Position numbers and translations under genes: made by a program. The notes under the pieces are model-generated. The model had not been told where the DNA came from, searched no databases, and saw only the letters and a program-made list of their open reading frames with translations. 64,000 nt of DNA from Gemmobacter aquatilis (GTDB lineage Bacteria > Pseudomonadota > Alphaproteobacteria > Rhodobacterales > Rhodobacteraceae): assembly GCF_900110025.1 (NCBI RefSeq), contig NZ_FOCE01000002.1, positions 496,001-560,000 on the forward strand. Direction: 5' to 3'. Of this stretch, positions 8,984 to 17,447 are shown piece after piece. Numbering within the stretch: position 1 is the first letter of the stretch; every line of letters starts with the position of its first letter.

Positions 8984-10481
8984 ATGGCGGCACCCGGCAG
9001 CGTCGCCCGCGCATTGGCGGCGCAAGCCACGCTCGGGCGGCAGGCGGCGCTGCTGACCACCTTCGGCCGCGCCGCCGCGCGCTATGGCGAACGGCTGACC
9101 GGCCATGACGCCACGCTGCGCGCGCTCAACCTGCTGCGGGCGCAGGTGTTCCGCGTGGTCGCGACGCGCGGGGTGACGGCCCTGCTGCGCCTGCGCTCTG
9201 CCGACGGGCTCAACCGGCTGACGGCGGATCTGGATGCGCTCGAAGGCGTGCTGATCCGGCTGGCCTTTCCGGCACTGGCAACCGGGGCGGCGCTGCTGAC
9301 CGGCACGCTGGTCGTGGGCGCGCTGCTGGGGGCGGTGCCAGCCCTTGCGGTGCTGCTGTGTCATCTGGCCGGGCTGGGCACGGTCGTCGCCCTGTCCGGC
9401 AAGCCCTTGCGGCAAGCCGCCCGGCGGCACGAGGCGGCGCTGCAAGCCATCCGCGCCCGCAGCGCCGAGGCCGCCATCCTGCGCAGCGATGCGGCGATGC
9501 GCGGCGCGCTGGCCGACAGTGCCACCCATATTCTGGCCGCTGCCACCCGGCTGGATCAGGCCCGCGCGCAGATCGACCGGGCGGAACGCCGCGCCGGGGC
9601 AGTGCTGGCGCTGGCCGCCGCGCTGGCTGCAGTCGCCGTGCTGCTGCTGGCGCCCGCCGCCGCCGCCCCGTACAGGCTGGCCGCCCTTCTCGTGGCGCTG
9701 GCCATGGCCGAAGCGCCGCGCCTGCTGTGGCGCGGTCTGGCCGAACGCGGGCGGATGGAGCTTGCCGCCCGCCGCATCACCACCGAAACCGCCCCGGCAG
9801 ACCCCGCCCGGCCCCGCCCCCCGCCACAGGCGCGCTGCTGGAGCTGCGCGCCCTCAGCCTGCAGAGCGCCCCGATGGCGCGGGCCGCCCGCTGTTCGCCC
9901 CGGTCAACGCGCGCCTGCAGCCGGGGGACTGGCTGGCCCTCGTCGCCCCCTCGGGCCATGGCAAATCCACCCTGCTCCTCGCGCTGGCCGGGCTGGTGCT
10001 GGCGCAGTCAGGCCAGATCCTGCTGCAGGGCCACCCCTTGGCCGACTGGCCGGAAGGCGCCCTGCGCGGCACCGTGACGCTGGTGCCGCAACGCCCGGCG
10101 CTGATCGGCGGCAGCGTGGCCGACAACCTCGCCCTAGCCGCGCCAGAGGCGACCCCCGCCACGATGCAGGCCGCCTTGGAAGCGGTGGCGCTCTGGCCCG
10201 CGCTGCTGGGGCGCGGTGGGCTGGGCTGCCCGCTGGGCGCAGGCGGCGCGGGGCTTTCGGGCGGCGAGGCCCGCCGTCTGGCGCTGGCCCGCGCCCTGCT
10301 GCGCCGCCCCGCCCTGCTGCTGCTGGACGAACCGACCGAAGGGTTCGATGCCGCCACCGCCCGCGCCGTGCTGCATGGCATCGCCTCCGCGCTGCCCGAT
10401 ACCGCCGTCCTGCTCGCCTCACACCGCGCCGCCGATGCCATGGGCGCCGGGCAGATCCTCACCCTGCGCCGGACGGGCTGA
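8984..10481 (+). pseudogene. CydC-like ABC exporter, N-terminally truncated and twice frameshifted
   Basis: The product resembles CydC, half of the CydDC thiol/haem exporter needed for cytochrome bd assembly. ARYGERLTGHDATLR and NRLTADLDALEG match the CydC membrane domain from about its third helix onward; the first 70-80 residues of the family are absent and no cydD or cydAB lies beside it. The protein can be followed only by changing frame twice: the membrane domain to about 9810, the NBD opening ALLELRALSLQS between about 9820 and 9885, then GRPLFAPVNARL through the Walker A site APSGHGKST, signature LSGGEARRLALARALL and Walker B LLLLDEPTEGFD to the stop at 10481. Each change equals one missing base, in GC-rich runs. 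This is either a real pseudogene or a genuine fragment with sequencing indels. Confidence 0.65.
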
Positions 10482-10549
10482 CACACCCGGCCCGATATGG
10501 GTCGCATCGGGGCTTTACGAATCCCGGCCAGACGCTAGAAGTTTGTTCC

Positions 10550-11842
10550 ATGAATGTTCTCATCTGGTTCAAACGCGATCTGCGGCTGGAAGATCAGCCC
10601 GCGCTGGCGCTGGCTGCCGCAAAAGGCCCGGTGCTGCCGGTGCATGTGGTCGATCCCGAAGACTGGGCGCAGCCCGATCGCGCCGCCCGCCACTGGGCCT
10701 TCGCCGCCGAAAGCCTGACCGATCTGCGCGCGGCACTGGCCGCCCATGGCGTGCCCCTGGTGCTGCGCACCGGCGAGACGGTGGCGGTGCTGGATCGCCT
10801 CGTGCGCGCCCATGCCATCACCGAGATTGTCAGCCAGGCCGCGCCCGGTACCGGCTGGGCGCAGGCGCGCGACCGCCGCGTTGCCGCCTGGGCGCGCAGC
10901 ACCGGCCTGCGCTGGACGGAACTGCCGCCCGACGCCACACCCCCCGCCGATCTGCCCCCTCTCACCGCCACCGGCCCGGTGGAACCCGGCACCCTGCCCA
11001 GCGCCCGCGCGCTGCATCTGGCCGATGACCCCTGCCCCAACCGCCCGCCCGGCGGACGCCCCGCTGCCCTTGCCCTGCTGGACAGCTATCTGTCCACCCG
11101 TGCCGCCAGCCCGCGCGACTCCCGCCACCCGCCGCTGACCGCCGAGCGCGCCAGCGCCCGGCTGTCGGCGCATCTCGCCTTCGGCACGCTGGGCACAGCC
11201 GAGATCGCCACCGCCTGCGCCGCCCGTCTGGCCGAACGCCCCGGCCCCGCCATCGCCGCCGGGCTGCGCCACCTGCGCACCGGCCTCTCCTTACGCGCCG
11301 CCGCCCATGCCGCCGCCCTCTCGCCCCCCGCCCCGCGCCTGATCGGCGATGCCCGCCTGCGCCACGCGCTGGAACAGGGCGAAACCGGCCTGCCCTTCCT
11401 CGATGCCTGCCTGCGCTATCTGCGCGCCACCGGCTGGCTGAACCACCGCTGCCGCGCCCTTGTCGCCAGTGCCGCGCTGCATCACCTCGGGCTCGATCCC
11501 GCCGAAACCGGCACCTTCCTCGCCCGCCGCTGCCTTGATTACGACCCGGCGATCCATTGGCCGCAGATCGCCGCCCTTGCCGCCCCGCCGCGCAGCGCCG
11601 CCCACCCGGTGCGCGCCGGGCAGATGCTCGATCCGACTGGCGCCTTCACCCGCCGCTGGGTGCCGGAGCTTGCGCCGCTGCCCGACGCCCTGCTGCAAGA
11701 GCCGTGGAAATGGCCGGGCGCCAGAACCCTGCTGGGCCGCCGCTACCCCGAAACGCTGGCCAGCCTGACCCCCACGCCCCGCCCGGCGCTGCCCCAGCCC
11801 CGCCGCCCGGCCAGCGCCGCCCAACTGAGCCTCGATCTCTGA
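10550..11842 (+). CDS. Cryptochrome/photolyase family flavoprotein
   Basis: A 430-residue protein with the photolyase alpha/beta domain (NVLIWFKRDLRLEDQPAL) and the helical FAD domain (GLPFLDACLRYLRATGWLNHRCR). The segment LDYDPAIHWPQIA replaces the DGD-x-A-x-N-x-x-WQW pattern of classical CPD photolyases, and RRWVPELAPLPDALLQEPW follows. This places it in a less-characterised cryptochrome/photolyase branch; its repair substrate or signalling role cannot be read from sequence. The start at 10550 is fixed by homology and has no strong ribosome-binding site. The upstream open frame through the cydC remnant is spurious. Confidence 0.82.
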   Translation: MNVLIWFKRDLRLEDQPALALAAAKGPVLPVHVVDPEDWAQPDRAARHWAFAAESLTDLRAALAAHGVPLVLRTGETVAVLDRLVRAHAITEIVSQAAPGTGWAQARDRRVAAWARSTGLRWTELPPDATPPADLPPLTATGPVEPGTLPSARALHLADDPCPNRPPGGRPAALALLDSYLSTRAASPRDSRHPPLTAERASARLSAHLAFGTLGTAEIATACAARLAERPGPAIAAGLRHLRTGLSLRAAAHAAALSPPAPRLIGDARLRHALEQGETGLPFLDACLRYLRATGWLNHRCRALVASAALHHLGLDPAETGTFLARRCLDYDPAIHWPQIAALAAPPRSAAHPVRAGQMLDPTGAFTRRWVPELAPLPDALLQEPWKWPGARTLLGRRYPETLASLTPTPRPALPQPRRPASAAQLSLDL

Positions 11843-11849
11843 ACGGCGC

Positions 11850-12302
11850 TCAGCCCGCCGCCATCCCCTCGGCCAGCGCCGCGAGCTTCGCCAATGTGGT
11901 CTGCCCCAGCGCCTCGGCACCAAAAGCCTTCGCCGCCGCACAAGAGGCCGCATCGGGGAAGGTCATCACCTGGGTGATCCGCGTGCCGCCCGGCTCTGCC
12001 ACAAGCACCACCTGCACATGTTTGGCAGGCCCCGCATCGTCATCGGCATCCAGCCAGAATTCCAGTTTCTGCCCCGCGACCAGCCCGAAATAGCGGTGCC
12101 GGTTCGGCCAGACCCTGCCCTCCGGCCCGATCATGTCGAACCGCCAGATCCCGCCCTCGCCCAGCCGGATCTCTTTCGTCCGACATATGTAGCCCTCGGG
12201 GCCAAACCAGCGGGGCAGCAATTCCGGGTCCGTCCAGCAGCGCCACAGCGTTTCCGGCCGCACCGCGATCAACCGCGTCAGAGTGATTTGCCGCTCTTCC
12301 AT
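11850..12302 (-). CDS. SRPBCC (AHSA1-like) domain protein
   Basis: A 150-residue START/Bet v1-fold protein of the AHSA1 type. The opening ITLTRLIAVRPETLWRCWTDPELLPRWFGPEG is the typical beta1-alpha1-alpha2 start of the fold, and the C-terminal helix is present. Such proteins bind small hydrophobic ligands; the ligand here is unknown. It is the last gene of a three-gene unit ArsR-SRPBCC-SRPBCC, with 1 bp separating it from the upstream paralogue. Confidence 0.85.
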   Translation of the reverse strand: MEERQITLTRLIAVRPETLWRCWTDPELLPRWFGPEGYICRTKEIRLGEGGIWRFDMIGPEGRVWPNRHRYFGLVAGQKLEFWLDADDDAGPAKHVQVVLVAEPGGTRITQVMTFPDAASCAAAKAFGAEALGQTTLAKLAALAEGMAAG

Positions 12303-12303
12303 C

Positions 12304-12777
12304 TCACATCCCCAGCGCCAGCGCGTCCAGTTGCGTGATCACCGTGCCCCAGCCGTCATAGAACCCCATATCCGCATGCTGCTTGGCCACCTCGGGCTTG
12401 CGGTGCATCGCGCGGGCAACATAGCGGGTGCCGCTGCCCTCGGGCTCCATCGTGATCACTGCCGTAAAGCCGAAAAACTCCGCCCGCGCCGGGCGCCAGC
12501 CTTCCTCCATCATGTCGGTCCAGACCAGCCGCCGCTCCGGCACCACGTCCAGAAAGCAGCCCTCGCCCGCCATTTCGCCATGATCGGGCACATCCATCAC
12601 CGAATAGAACCGCCCGCCCGGCCGCAGGTCGATCACCACATCGCGGGTGATCACCGGCTTGGGCGCCCACCATTGTTCCAGCAACCGCGCATCGCTCCAG
12701 CAGCGCCAGATCTGCGCCGGGCTGGCCTGCAACAGCCGGTTGATCTCAAGATCGGTCGTCGGGTCGAACAGCGTCAT
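12304..12777 (-). CDS. SRPBCC (AHSA1-like) domain protein
   Basis: A 157-residue paralogue of the preceding SRPBCC protein: LEINRLLQASPAQIWRCWSDARLLEQWWAPKP corresponds to its N-terminus. It has the same ligand-binding helix-grip fold with no catalytic motif visible. Its start overlaps the end of the ArsR gene by 32 bp, so the two are translationally coupled. ArsR plus one or two AHSA1 proteins is a common bacterial pairing in which the regulator controls its own unit. Confidence 0.87.
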   Translation of the reverse strand: MTLFDPTTDLEINRLLQASPAQIWRCWSDARLLEQWWAPKPVITRDVVIDLRPGGRFYSVMDVPDHGEMAGEGCFLDVVPERRLVWTDMMEEGWRPARAEFFGFTAVITMEPEGSGTRYVARAMHRKPEVAKQHADMGFYDGWGTVITQLDALALGM

Positions 12778-13108
12778 CCTGCGCCTCCAGCGATAGGGCC
12801 AGCGCCTCCAGCCGGTCGGTCCTGCCCTCCCAGATGGCGCGCTGGCGGTTCAGCCAATGTTCCGTCGCCGCCAGCGCCCCCACCTGCACCGCGCAAAGCC
12901 GCGTGCGGCCGCGCTTTTCGCTGGCGATCAGCCCCGCCGCTTCCAGCACCGCCAGATGCCGCAGCACCGTGGGCAGCGCCATGCCGGTCGGCCCGGCCAG
13001 CACGGTCACGGGGGCCGGCCCTTCCAGCAGCCGCGCCAGCAGCGCCCGGCGCGTCGGGTCGCCCAGCGCCTGAAAGATGCGGTCCAGATCGGGGTCATGC
13101 AACGACAT
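12746..13108 (-). CDS. ArsR-family winged-helix repressor
   Basis: A 120-residue winged-helix regulator. DRIFQALGDPTRRALLARLLEGP is the family opening, followed by LPTVLRHLAVLEAAGLIASEKRGRTRLC (recognition helix and wing). No metal-binding CxC pair is present, so it belongs to the group that accompanies AHSA1 proteins rather than to arsenic or metal sensors. It is the first gene of the unit and lies 37 bp downstream of a strong palindrome that is its likely operator. It is divergent from glcB. Confidence 0.88.
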   Translation of the reverse strand: MSLHDPDLDRIFQALGDPTRRALLARLLEGPAPVTVLAGPTGMALPTVLRHLAVLEAAGLIASEKRGRTRLCAVQVGALAATEHWLNRQRAIWEGRTDRLEALALSLEAQDDAVRPDDRS

Positions 13109-13145
13109 GCCCCCAGCCTGCCACCGCGCCGCCCACCTCGCAACA

Positions 13146-13171
13146 AAAACTTAGCCAATTCGCTAAGTTTT
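13146..13171. promoter_or_regulatory. Palindrome, likely ArsR operator
   Basis: A perfect 10-bp inverted repeat AAAACTTAGC-caattc-GCTAAGTTTT. It lies 37 bp upstream of the ArsR start and 121 bp upstream of glcB. TTAGC-N6-GCTAA palindromes are typical targets of ArsR-type repressors of this group, so autoregulation is the simple reading; an effect on the divergent glcB promoter is possible but not shown. Confidence 0.75.
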
Positions 13172-13292
13172 AGATTATCTCGAAAACCCGCAAAGTGTTT
13201 TCGTCCCCACCCAGAAACTCTGCCCCCCTGCCTTATTGCCTCGCCTGTGCTTTTTCCCCATGCTGCACCGCATCACAGCGACAGGAGCCCCC

Positions 13293-15455
13293 ATGACCGC
13301 GCGCCTCACCAAACACGGATTGCAGATCGACGCCCGGCTGGTGGAGTTTGTCGAAACGCAGGCCCTGCCCGGCACCGGCCTCGCCGCCGATGCGTTCTGG
13401 GCCGGGCTGGCCGCAGGCGTGGCGCAATTCGGCCCGAAGAACCGCGCCCTGCTGGCCCAGCGCGAGTCGCTGCAAACCGCCATCGACACCTGGCACATCG
13501 CGCGCCGGGGCCAGCCCTTCGACGCCGAGGTCTACGAGGCGTTCCTGCGTGAAATCGGCTATCTGCTGCCCGAAGGCCCGGATTTCGCGGTGGAAACCGC
13601 AGGCGTGGACCCGGAAATCGCCACCATCCCCGGTCCGCAACTGGTGGTGCCAGTGATGAACGCCCGCTATGCGCTCAACGCCGCCAATGCCCGCTGGGGC
13701 AGCCTTTATGATGCGCTTTATGGCACCGATGCCCTGGGCGATCTGCCCAGCGGCAAGGGCTATGACGCCGCGCGCGGCGCCCGGGTGATCGACTGGGCGC
13801 GCGGCTTTCTGGATGACGCCGTGCCGCTGGCAGGCGCAAGCTGGCGCGCCGCGCGCGGCTTTGCCGTGACGGGCGGCGCCCTGATCGTGAAAACCGATCA
13901 GGGTGAAACTACCCTCGCCACCCCCGAAAGCTTCGCAGGCTTCAGCGGCGATGCCACCGCCCCCACCGCCTTCGTGCTGCGCCACAACGGCCTGCACATC
14001 GAAATCCGCATCGACGCCACCACGCCAACCGGCGCCACCGACCCGGCGCATATCTCGGATGTCCGCCTCGAATCCGCCATGTCCGCGATCATGGATTGCG
14101 AAGACAGCGTGGCGGCGGTGGATGCCGAGGACAAGGTGCTGGCCTATGGCAACTGGCTGGGCCTGATGAAGGGCGATCTGACAGAACAGGTCGCCAAAGG
14201 CACCACCACCTTCACCCGCCGCCTTGCCGCCGATGCCAGCTATACCGCCCCCGACGGCACCCCGCTGACCCTGAAAACCCGCGCGCTGATGCTGGTGCGC
14301 AATGTCGGCCACCTGATGACCAACCCCGCCATTCTGGACGCCGAAGGGCGCGAAATCGGCGAGGGTATCCTCGATGCCTATGTCACCACCCTCTGCGCCC
14401 TGCACGATCTGCAAAAAACCGGCGGCGCGCGCAATTCCGTCACCGGATCGGTCTATGTGGTGAAGCCCAAGATGCACGGCCCCGCCGAGGTCGCCTTCGC
14501 CTGTGAAATCTTCGATGCGGTCGAAGCCACCCTTGGCCTGCCCGCCCATACCGTGAAACTCGGCATCATGGACGAAGAGCGCCGGACCTCGGTCAACCTC
14601 AAGGAGTGCATCCGCGCCGCCCGCCACCGCGTGGCCTTCATCAATACCGGCTTCCTGGATCGCACCGGCGATGAAATCCACACCTCGATGGAGGCCGGGC
14701 CGATGATCCGCAAGGGCGACATGAAACACGCCGCCTGGATCAAAAGCTACGAAGATCGCAACGTCGATATCGGCCTCGCCTGCGGCCTGCGCGGCCGGGC
14801 GCAGATCGGCAAAGGCATGTGGGCGGCGCCCGATCTGATGGCCGCGATGCTGGATCAGAAGATCGCCCATCCTCGCGCGGGCGCCAACTGCGCCTGGGTG
14901 CCCTCGCCCACCGCCGCCACGCTGCACGCCACCCATTACCACCGCGTCGATGTGCTGGCCCGCCAGACCGAGATCGCCGCCGCCGGCCCGCGCGGCACGC
15001 TGCGCGACCTGCTGACGATCCCGCTGGCCGAGGGCCAGAACTGGTCCGAAGCCGAAGTGCAGGCCGAGGTGGAAAACAACGCCCAAGGCATCCTCGGCTA
15101 TGTGGTGCGCTGGGTCGATCAGGGCGTCGGCTGCTCCAAGGTGCCCGACATCCATGATGTCGGATTGATGGAAGACCGCGCCACCTGCCGCATTTCTTCG
15201 CAGGCGCTGGCCAACTGGCTGCATCACGGCATCATCACCGCCGATCAGGTGCAGGCCGCGCTGCGCAAGATGGCCGCCGTGGTCGATCGCCAGAACGCGG
15301 GCGACGCCGCCTATACGCCGATGGCCCCCGGCTTTGACGGCACCGCCTTCAAGGCCGCCTGCGATCTGGTGTTCGAAGGCCGGGTGCAGCCCTCGGGCTA
15401 TACCGAGCCGGTGCTGCACAAACGCCGGTTGGAGGTGAAGGCGGCGGCGCACTGA
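13293..15455 (+). CDS. glcB: Malate synthase G
   Basis: A 720-residue malate synthase G, which condenses glyoxylate with acetyl-CoA to malate; the length matches E. coli GlcB (723). [16 protein letters not shown] and [36 protein letters not shown] span conserved active-site regions, the Asp of [13 protein letters not shown] being the expected catalytic base. The ATG at 13293 has an AGGAG site 6-8 bp upstream; the frame is open 57 bp further but without family similarity. It is cytoplasmic and acts in glyoxylate or glycolate use. It is monocistronic and divergent from the ArsR unit. Confidence 0.95.
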   Translation: MTARLTKHGLQIDARLVEFVETQALPGTGLAADAFWAGLAAGVAQFGPKNRALLAQRESLQTAIDTWHIARRGQPFDAEVYEAFLREIGYLLPEGPDFAVETAGVDPEIATIPGPQLVVPVMNARYALNAANARWGSLYDALYGTDALGDLPSGKGYDAARGARVIDWARGFLDDAVPLAGASWRAARGFAVTGGALIVKTDQGETTLATPESFAGFSGDATAPTAFVLRHNGLHIEIRIDATTPTGATDPAHISDVRLESAMSAIMDCEDSVAAVDAEDKVLAYGNWLGLMKGDLTEQVAKGTTTFTRRLAADASYTAPDGTPLTLKTRALMLVRNVGHLMTNPAILDAEGREIGEGILDAYVTTLCALHDLQKTGGARNSVTGSVYVVKPKMHGPAEVAFACEIFDAVEATLGLPAHTVKLGIMDEERRTSVNLKECIRAARHRVAFINTGFLDRTGDEIHTSMEAGPMIRKGDMKHAAWIKSYEDRNVDIGLACGLRGRAQIGKGMWAAPDLMAAMLDQKIAHPRAGANCAWVPSPTAATLHATHYHRVDVLARQTEIAAAGPRGTLRDLLTIPLAEGQNWSEAEVQAEVENNAQGILGYVVRWVDQGVGCSKVPDIHDVGLMEDRATCRISSQALANWLHHGIITADQVQAALRKMAAVVDRQNAGDAAYTPMAPGFDGTAFKAACDLVFEGRVQPSGYTEPVLHKRRLEVKAAAH

Positions 15456-15479
15456 CGCCCCCGCCCCGATGGCAAACAG

Positions 15480-15529
15480 AACGGGGGCAAGGCGCGTCGC
15501 CTGCCCCCTTCTTCTTTGCAAAAATACCC
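15480..15529. repeat. Partial copy of repeat A / convergent terminator
   Basis: The box CTTCTTCTTTGC...AAATACCC (15508-15529) is preceded by an imperfect GGGGGCAAGGCG...CGCCTGCCCCC hairpin. It lies between the convergent 3' ends of glcB and the aminopeptidase P gene and could terminate glcB. The two hairpins that normally follow the box are missing. Confidence 0.55.
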
Positions 15530-15566
15530 AAATCCCCGGCAGACGCCCCGCGCCGTCACGGCCGGT

Positions 15567-17366
15567 TCAGCCCAAAGGCGCGCAGGCCGCCGCCAGCCAG
15601 TCCCGCGCCGCCCCTTCCACCCGCGGCGCGATCTTGTCCCAGACCGTGGCATGATAGGCGTCCAGCCAGTCCCGCTCGCCGGGGCTCAGCATCGCCGAAA
15701 CGATCAGCCGCCGGTCGAACGGCACAAAGGTCAGCGTCTCGAAGCTGAACTGCGCGCGCTTGTCGCCCAAGGCCTCCGCCTCCTGCACCACGATCAGGTT
15801 TTCCAGCCGGATGCCAAAGGCCCCCTCGCGGTAATAGCCCGGCTCGTTCGACAGAATCATCCCCGGCGCCAGCGGCACCTCCGACAGGCGCGAAATCCGC
15901 TGCGGCCCCTCATGCACCGACAGGAAGGCCCCCACGCCATGCCCGGTGCCATGGTCGTAATCCAACCCCGCCAGCCACAGCGGCGCCCGCGCCAGCGCGT
16001 CAATGTCGCGCCCGGCGATGCCTTTCGGAAACCGCGCCCGCGACAGGGCAATCATCCCCTGCAACACGCGGGTGTAACAGGCCGCCGCCTCGGCCCCCGC
16101 ATCGCCCAGCGCCATCGTGCGGGTGATGTCGGTCGTGCCATCGGCATATTGCGCGCCACTGTCCACCAGCAGCAATTCGCCCTGCCGCAGCGGGCGGTTG
16201 GTCTCCTCGGTCACCCGGTAATGGATGATCGCCCCATTCGGCCCGGCGCCGCAGATCGTATCGAAGCTCAGATCATGCAGCGCATTGGTGGCGCGGCGAA
16301 ACCCTTCCAGCGCGCTCACCACGTCAATCTCGCTCAGGCCCCCCTTGGGCGCCTCGGTATCCAGCCAGCACAGGAACTGCACCATCGCCGCCCCGTCGCG
16401 CAGATGCGCCGCGCGCATCCCGTCCAGCTCTGCCGCAGTCTTGCAGGCCTTGGGCAGGCGGCACGGATCATCGCCCCACACCACCTCTACCCCGGCGGCC
16501 TGCAATTCCTGCGATACCGCCAGCGGCGCCGACCCGCGATCCACCCGCACCGGCCCCGGCAGCGCCCGCAGCCCCGGCACGAACGCTTCGGGCGCACACA
16601 GCCGCACGCCCGCATCCAGATGCGCCCGCAGCGCCGCGTCGATCTTCGGGCCGTCCACGAACAGCGCCACGTCGCCCGCATCGTCCAGCACGGCAAAGGC
16701 GTGCAGCACCGGGTTGCGCGGCACATCGGCGCCGCGGATGTTCAGCAGCCAGCAGATGCTGTCCGGCAGCGTCAGCACCGCCGCCTTCTGCCCCGCCGCC
16801 CGCAACCCCTCGGCCAGCCGCGCCCGTTTCGCCAGACTGCTTTCCCCGGCCAGCGCCAGCGGATGGGCGAAGGCCCGGCCCAGCGGCGGGCCGGGCTGAT
16901 CGGCCCAGATGGCATCCACCATGTTGGCACAGGCGCGCAGCGACACCGCCGATCCGGCCAGCGCCGCCTCCAGCCCCGCGATCTCCTCCGCCGTATGCAG
17001 CCAGGGATCGAACCCCACCACCCCTTCCGCCAGAGTGTCGCGAATCCACGGCCCCGGCTTCACCTCGGGCCAAGGGACCGGCGTGAACACCGCCAGATCC
17101 ACCTGCCCGCGCACCTGCACCCGGTAGCGCCCGTCGATGAACACCCCGGCCACGCCCGGCAGCACGATGGCAAAGCCCGCCGATCCGGTGAAGCCGGTCA
17201 GCCAGCTCAGCCGTTCATCCCGCGCCGCGACATATTCGCCCTGATGCGCATCCGAACGCGGCACCAGAAACCCGGCCAGCCCCTCGGCCCCCAGCCGCGC
17301 CCGCAAACTGGCCAGCCGCGCCGCGCCCTGCGTCGGGTCGGCTTGCGAGGTGAATGTCTGAAACAC
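15567..17366 (-). CDS. Xaa-Pro aminopeptidase (M24B, aminopeptidase P family)
   Basis: A 599-residue three-domain aminopeptidase P: two creatinase-like N-terminal domains (GFLVPRSDAHQGEYVAARDERLSWLTGFTGSAGFA) and a pita-bread catalytic domain with the dinuclear metal ligands (LLVDSGAQYADGTTDITRT, GTGHGVGAFLSVHEGP, LSNEPGYYREGAFGIRLEN). It releases N-terminal residues preceding proline. GTG at 17366 is preferred over the ATG at 17381, because AAGGGG lies 6 bp before it and the family opens with MFQTF. The gene is downstream of cobT, separated by a repeat. Confidence 0.92.
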   Translation of the reverse strand: MFQTFTSQADPTQGAARLASLRARLGAEGLAGFLVPRSDAHQGEYVAARDERLSWLTGFTGSAGFAIVLPGVAGVFIDGRYRVQVRGQVDLAVFTPVPWPEVKPGPWIRDTLAEGVVGFDPWLHTAEEIAGLEAALAGSAVSLRACANMVDAIWADQPGPPLGRAFAHPLALAGESSLAKRARLAEGLRAAGQKAAVLTLPDSICWLLNIRGADVPRNPVLHAFAVLDDAGDVALFVDGPKIDAALRAHLDAGVRLCAPEAFVPGLRALPGPVRVDRGSAPLAVSQELQAAGVEVVWGDDPCRLPKACKTAAELDGMRAAHLRDGAAMVQFLCWLDTEAPKGGLSEIDVVSALEGFRRATNALHDLSFDTICGAGPNGAIIHYRVTEETNRPLRQGELLLVDSGAQYADGTTDITRTMALGDAGAEAAACYTRVLQGMIALSRARFPKGIAGRDIDALARAPLWLAGLDYDHGTGHGVGAFLSVHEGPQRISRLSEVPLAPGMILSNEPGYYREGAFGIRLENLIVVQEAEALGDKRAQFSFETLTFVPFDRRLIVSAMLSPGERDWLDAYHATVWDKIAPRVEGAARDWLAAACAPLG

Positions 17367-17384
17367 CGCGATCCCCTTCATCCT

Positions 17385-17444
17385 GACAAAAATACTCTCG
17401 GGGTGAATGGGCGCCTTGGCGCCCAGAGGGGGGCGAGCCCCCCT
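17385..17444. repeat. Repeat A copy between cobT and the aminopeptidase P gene
   Basis: A shortened box (ACAAAAATACTCTCGGGGTGAA) is followed by hairpin 1 TGGGCGCC-tt-GGCGCCCA (17408-17425) and hairpin 2 AGGGGGGC-ga-GCCCCCCT (17427-17444). It ends 3 bp from the cobT stop codon, so on the minus strand it may act as a terminator or mRNA 3' stabiliser for cobT. Confidence 0.7.
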
Positions 17445-17447
17445 GCC

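Noticed and set aside
8729-11842. A single 1037-codon frame joining the exporter remnant to the photolyase
   Set aside because: The middle third is out-of-frame translation of the ABC ATPase domain. The photolyase has its own start at 10550; this is not a real fusion.
13233-15521. A 762-codon frame antisense to malate synthase
   Set aside because: Shadow frame of a high-GC gene; Gly/Ala/His/Gln-rich with no recognisable family.
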